Source: Paramecium octaurelia
Taxonomy: Eukaryota; Ciliophora; Oligohymenophorea; Peniculida; Parameciidae
Direction of reading: 5' to 3'
Assembly: GCA_905182995.1 (NCBI GenBank)
Contig: CAJJDP010000020.1
Span: 3,453-67,452 of the forward strand
DNA: 64,000 nucleotides
Part shown: piece after piece, positions 60,327-64,000 of the stretch
How positions within the stretch are numbered: the first letter of the stretch is position 1
Layout: every line of letters starts with the position of its first letter
Notes under the pieces: generated by a model
The model's database searches: none
The model's input: the letters and a program-made list of their open reading frames with translations, nothing else
What the model was told of the DNA's origin: nothing
Translations under genes and position numbers: made by a program

Positions 60327-60935
60327 TCATTGATTTGCCAAACCTCCTACAAAGCAAGCAGCTGTAATTCTTGCTTGGGTATTTATATTCAATTTGATAT
60401 CACTAAGATCCTTATCTATATTCTCCACATAATCTATAATAAAATTAATAATCCCTTGAACACTGTATTTTTCTAAATGAGAATCTAAAATCAAGAAACT
60501 TATATCATATCCCTAAATTGTTAAGATGAAAAACTTACTGGGATTGGTTTCCTTCTCAAAATTTCAAAATAATCAGCTCTCACGGCTAGATACTTGGCGA
60601 ATTTCTCGCCTATTAATTTATCAACTTCATCTAAGGCTTTAATTGAAAAGCTTATCTATAGATTCTATAATATAGAATTACTCTTGTCGAATTAATCGAA
60701 GGTTCAATAACGCATTTTTCTTTTTCACCTCTACATAAATATATAGGTGACAAAACTAGTTGTCTAGTTTTTGATGAATAACTAAATATGATAGAAATGA
60801 TTATTATTACCCATTCAATTCAATTTCTGGCTTGCTCTATTTTTCAATTATTTCTGATGGAAATGCTCTCAAACATAATGTTGCCTCTAATGTTTTTCTG
60901 ATGGCATCTGAATAAACTTGAACTGCAGCTGCCAT
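60327..60935 (-). CDS. ARPC4: Arp2/3 complex subunit 4
   Basis: Introns 60782-60810, 60656-60681 and 60513-60538 give 175 residues, close to the family's ~168. The match to ARPC4 runs the whole length: AAVQVYSDAIRKTLEATLCL, FPSEIIEKQSKPEIEL, VLSPIYLCRGEKEKCVIEPS, INSTR, DEVDKLIGEKFAKYLAVRAD, YFEILRRKPIPGYDISFLI and ARITAACFVGGLANQ. ARPC4 forms the structural core of the Arp2/3 complex with ARPC2 and helps place new actin branches. The final intron interrupts the conserved RRKP..GYDISFL motif exactly, a strong check on the model. It is the least ambiguous gene in this window. Confidence 0.95.
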
Positions 60936-61213
60936 TAGTATAATGTTTTATTAAATTTATATATATTTGAGAAATCAGATTTAAAGAGAAATTTTAATAA
61001 TATGTATTACAACTATGTAATTGATTTAGTTCTCATAAAAACTCTTTTTTCAATAATTATGAAATTTAGAAAATGGAATAAATGCTATTAAATATATTCA
61101 TATAAAAATATAGAATCAGCTACTTAAATTTTAATCCCTATAATAAGCATATATTCTATTTCATCAAGCTAATTATAATGTGATAAACATATACTTTTCA
61201 AAAATTAAAAATT

Positions 61214-62061
61214 ATGAATTAATTTTAATATGGGTTTGAGAGAATTAGAAGAAATTTAATGAGAAGCTCAAATATTGATCGATTGAACATCAATATTGGA
61301 TGGTTTTTAAAACAGATAGTTCTTTTGATTCATAAATTTTTATAAAAATTGAGTAGTTTATAAAAGTTGGAAGATCCTGGTTCTTATAAGATTTTATAGA
61401 TTTAGAATTATATATCTGATTGCCATTAAATTTTCTAGTAAGTATTAACCAAAGAGAAATAATAAATTATTTTGCTAAATAATTTCTTAAAATAATAGAG
61501 CTTTTTAATGATTAAATACAAAATTATTAAATTGATGATAAAATTTTAGAATAATTCAGAACAATATAGAATTTGAGAATAGAATAAATTTTCATTAGGT
61601 ACAAAATATCCTAATTACTCCCAGAAATCCTTGTTTTTGAGTTTCCAATAGGTTTTCATATTATTCCTTATTCTAATTACGTTTAATGGTTCTTTAACAA
61701 AAACGATTATTTGTTTCTAATATTTTCTATCCTAATTTTTTAAATATTCGCATTCAACTATCCAATAAGAAAGATTAAAGCCTTACGATATATAATTAGA
61801 TAAAAATTAAATGATTAAAATCACTATCTTATTGATTATAGGAAGTTAATAATATTAAAAAACTTTAAGAAATAGAATAAAAAATAATAATCCAATATTA
61901 TACAATCTGTTAGCCCATAATCATAAAATTATTCAGATATAAAATGTTTGCCTGCAATAATTTAAAGATGTAAGGAATTAAGTTTACTATAATATATGAT
62001 GTTTAAAAAGCAAGGTTAGTTTTCAAATTCTTCAATGAAGAGAACTTTCAATTCCATTTGA
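61214..62061 (+). CDS. Unknown helical protein with disrupted frame
   Basis: From the ATG at 61214 the frame reads MNQFQYGFERIRRNLMRSSN and continues as amphipathic helices (LKQIVLLIHKFLQKLSSLQK). Around 61444-61460 a frame change is needed; a 17-nt GTAAGTATTAACCAAAG would do it as an intron, shorter than all others here. Then it runs well (IFIRYKISQLLPEILVFEFP, GFHIIPYSNYVQWFFNKN, a hydrophobic FLIFSILIFQIFAF) to TGA 62059-62061. The same frame stays coding-like afterwards (QLGAPNTQNLHEIYINQMKK) up to TGA 62290-62292. So it is either a broken gene or has one early stop. Family unknown. Confidence 0.45.
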
Positions 62062-62292
62062 CAATTAGGAGCTCCAAATACTTAAAACCTTCATGAAATA
62101 TATATAAATTAAATGAAAAAAAGTTTCCAAAGGGAATCCAATTCTTCTCCATGTTGCTACATCTAATATTAACAATAAAGGAAAAAGTTCCAACAACCAG
62201 ATGTATGTGAAACATCATTAATATATAATGAACCTATTGTGTTAATCTTTTTCTCATTTATTCATCAATTATTTTAATATAAGTGGTTATGA

Positions 62293-62990
62293 CTCAATTT
62301 TATAAATATTTCTTTTGCATTAATTTTTAATTGATAAGCAAAACAACAGTAATATTATTTTTTTATTTTAATAAATTCTAAATATTTATAAATCTTAATG
62401 AATATTATGAAAAAATATCATTTATTGTTCTACCCATCTGACAATATCTGTAATATTTTTTGTTAGTTATTTTCTGAAATTAGCTTTCGTATAACCTTTA
62501 TTGAATTAAAAAAAAAAAATTTATTTAACAACTCCTCATCTATATATCGTATTCTAACAAGCATGCTTAATACTTTACTATAAATCAATTGAAAATAAAA
62601 TTATCTGAAAATAAATAATATTTGGAACATTTATGCAATTCCAATTACTTAACAAAGTGCTTTATTATAGGAAAAATAATAAACAAGCTACGAAATATCA
62701 TTTATTGATTTAGAAATGACATTAGGGATATTCATTTCTTATCTACAGACAGCCAAAGAAAGATACAATAATGTTGCTAATAGTTGCTGAACTATTGCTG
62801 CTAACAGCAATCTCTTTATAAATACTCATTTAACTTCTTCAAATTGATCCAAATTGATGCTTCTAAAGGATACTAATTTTAAATACTAAATTGCTCAGTA
62901 TTAATCTCTCATTTCCTTATTTAAAAACTTAAAATCTCCTAAGCAAAATTTACATTATTTAAAAAAATATGGGCATTTGCTAAACCAAAA
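62293..62990. other. AT-rich region, no gene recognised
   Basis: About 700 bp of low-complexity AT-rich sequence. No intact frame or RNA gene found. Confidence 0.45.
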
Positions 62991-63490
62991 AACAAATTTA
63001 AAACACTATGAACACCAATCCAACTTCGTAATATTCATCCAACCCTTCAATTCTAGAAAAAATAACTAATCCAAAAAAAAAAAATTAATAACCTCATATG
63101 AATATTGTTGTTTCATCTGAACCAAAACAATACGATCCATAAAGTAACTAATTGTCCTTATTCAAGATCCTCATAGATAATTTAATGTTATTATAAATGG
63201 TGTGAGATTTGAGATAATCAACTCAATTGAAAACTGTATTGTTTCTAATGAGGAGTTAGAGGAGTGAATTATAATCGAAAGATGTATCATGTATATGATT
63301 GTATGTCTATTTATTTATAATTAAAATCAATTGACATCTTATTTTATTATATTAAAGATAAGAAATCTGATCACAAGATATATTATCATTACAAGATGCC
63401 AAATAGAAAGAAATCAAGGTCCTACTGCATAAGGTTTCTTGAAAAGTAAAGAAGAGACGAATTTTCTAAATTGTCAAGTTTAAATTGTTT
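62990..63490 (+). pseudogene. Coding relics, plus strand
   Basis: Short protein-like pieces occur in several frames: MNTNPTSQYSSNPSILEKIT, NIVVSSEPKQYDPQSNQL, FNVIINGVRFEIINSIENCI and SLQDAKQKEIKVLLHKV. They are separated by TGA or frame changes that introns do not repair. The third piece faintly recalls the start of a BTB/T1-type domain, but this is weak. Confidence 0.3.
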
Positions 63491-63540
63491 AATTATTTTC
63501 TATTTTGTTTCATTTCATAAAGTTACTTGAATAAAATAAT

Positions 63541-64000
63541 TCAGAGATCAGCAATACTTCTTCTTATCAACTTTTATCTTCCTATTAAACTTTCATCGGC
63601 TTGTTACTATTATAACAAAATTATCTAAAATATTTCCTAAATGAATACTTATGTTTAAAATGATTTTTTTAAGTTATCTAATTGGTATGAGTAAGCCTAT
63701 TCTAACCTCTTCTTTTAGTTCTCCATCATTTGACTAAATTACATATTATTGGTTTGGGAATGCACTTCTAACTTATCTAATAACACCTCTTACTCTCTTA
63801 TAGTATTATTTTAAGATTAAATTATTAGACTTTACTTGTATATTTCCTCCTTGAGTTCATTGCACTTTATTGTGAGCTAGACTTAAAAATAATAGATTAC
63901 TTATTCTACAGATATACGAAACTGTACAATTTAGCTTTTTTAATTTTCTAATTCTTTCTCATATTCCTAAACAATAATATCATAGTTATTTTTGAGTGAC
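63541..64000 (-). CDS. Coiled-coil protein, C-terminal part (5' end outside window)
   Basis: The minus-strand frame enters from beyond 64000 and ends at TGA 63541-63543. Likely introns of 24 nt at 63877-63900 and 63625-63648, both keeping the frame. The visible ~135 residues are coiled coil (NYDIIVQEYEKELENQKSQI, EVLLDKLEVHSQTNNMQFSQ, LEQAYSYQLDNLKKSFQTQ), ending GRQKLIRRSIADL. Function unknown. Confidence 0.6.

Noticed and set aside
1-64000. The idea that TGA codes for Trp in this organism
   Set aside because: More than 25 genes end at TGA exactly at a natural C-terminus (HDEL of PDI, end of ARPC4, end of PP2C) and Trp is TGG in all of them. In-frame TGAs occur only in damaged or doubtful genes.

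Overview
This is ciliate macronuclear-type DNA, almost certainly from Paramecium. Three things point there. Long reading frames exist only if TAA and TAG are read as glutamine and TGA is the only stop. About 60 introns can be placed, nearly all 20-32 nt, starting GTA/GT and ending AG. The DNA is AT-rich and tightly packed, with convergent genes 6-9 bp apart and neighbouring genes as little as 22-40 bp apart. Standard-code ORF calling breaks every real gene here, so the gene models below were read by hand with the ciliate code.

Layout: 1-2 kb is the 3' end of a WD40 gene built from near-identical 126-bp repeats. From 2.2 to 9.9 kb there is a gene graveyard: a long decayed plus-strand gene, a frameshifted secreted cysteine-rich gene, and smaller relics. 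From 10 to 18.5 kb: HOP/STI1 co-chaperone, a small unknown, importin-alpha-like, a vWA protein, a divergent kinase and a coiled-coil protein. From 18.5 to 21.5 kb a PCMH-type FAD oxidase lies in a perfect 1,324-bp direct duplication around a single N, most likely an assembly artefact. From 22 to 36 kb: a membrane protein resembling a degenerate histidine kinase, a Hook-like coiled coil, a large cyclic-nucleotide-binding K+ channel, an MFS transporter and an HDEL-tailed PDI.

From 36 to 46.6 kb is a dense block: an EF-hand protein, a minimal voltage-sensor protein and nephrocystin-4, the last two head to head with 25 bp between their start codons, then an RBR ubiquitin ligase and a RING protein. 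From 46.7 to 50.5 kb: OPA3, an unknown, an FAD oxidoreductase and a small protein. From 51 to 57 kb: a second histidine-kinase-like membrane protein, a PP2C phosphatase and a second cyclic-nucleotide-binding K+ channel. From 57.8 kb to the end: two coiled-coil proteins, ARPC4, a disrupted unknown gene and the 3' end of another coiled coil.

There is no operon logic, as expected for a ciliate. Shared themes are ciliary and calcium/cNMP excitability (two K+ channels, voltage sensor, EF-hand protein, nephrocystin-4), protein quality control (HOP, PDI, two ubiquitin-ligase-type proteins) and mitochondrial or redox proteins (OPA3, two flavoproteins). The clearest unusual signals are a CCHC zinc knuckle downstream of the cNMP domain in both K+ channels, the miniature five-intron voltage sensor divergent from NPHP4, two related membrane proteins that look like degenerate histidine kinases, and several in-frame TGAs in otherwise good frames. 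All function calls come from reading the translated sequence by eye; no database search was possible.
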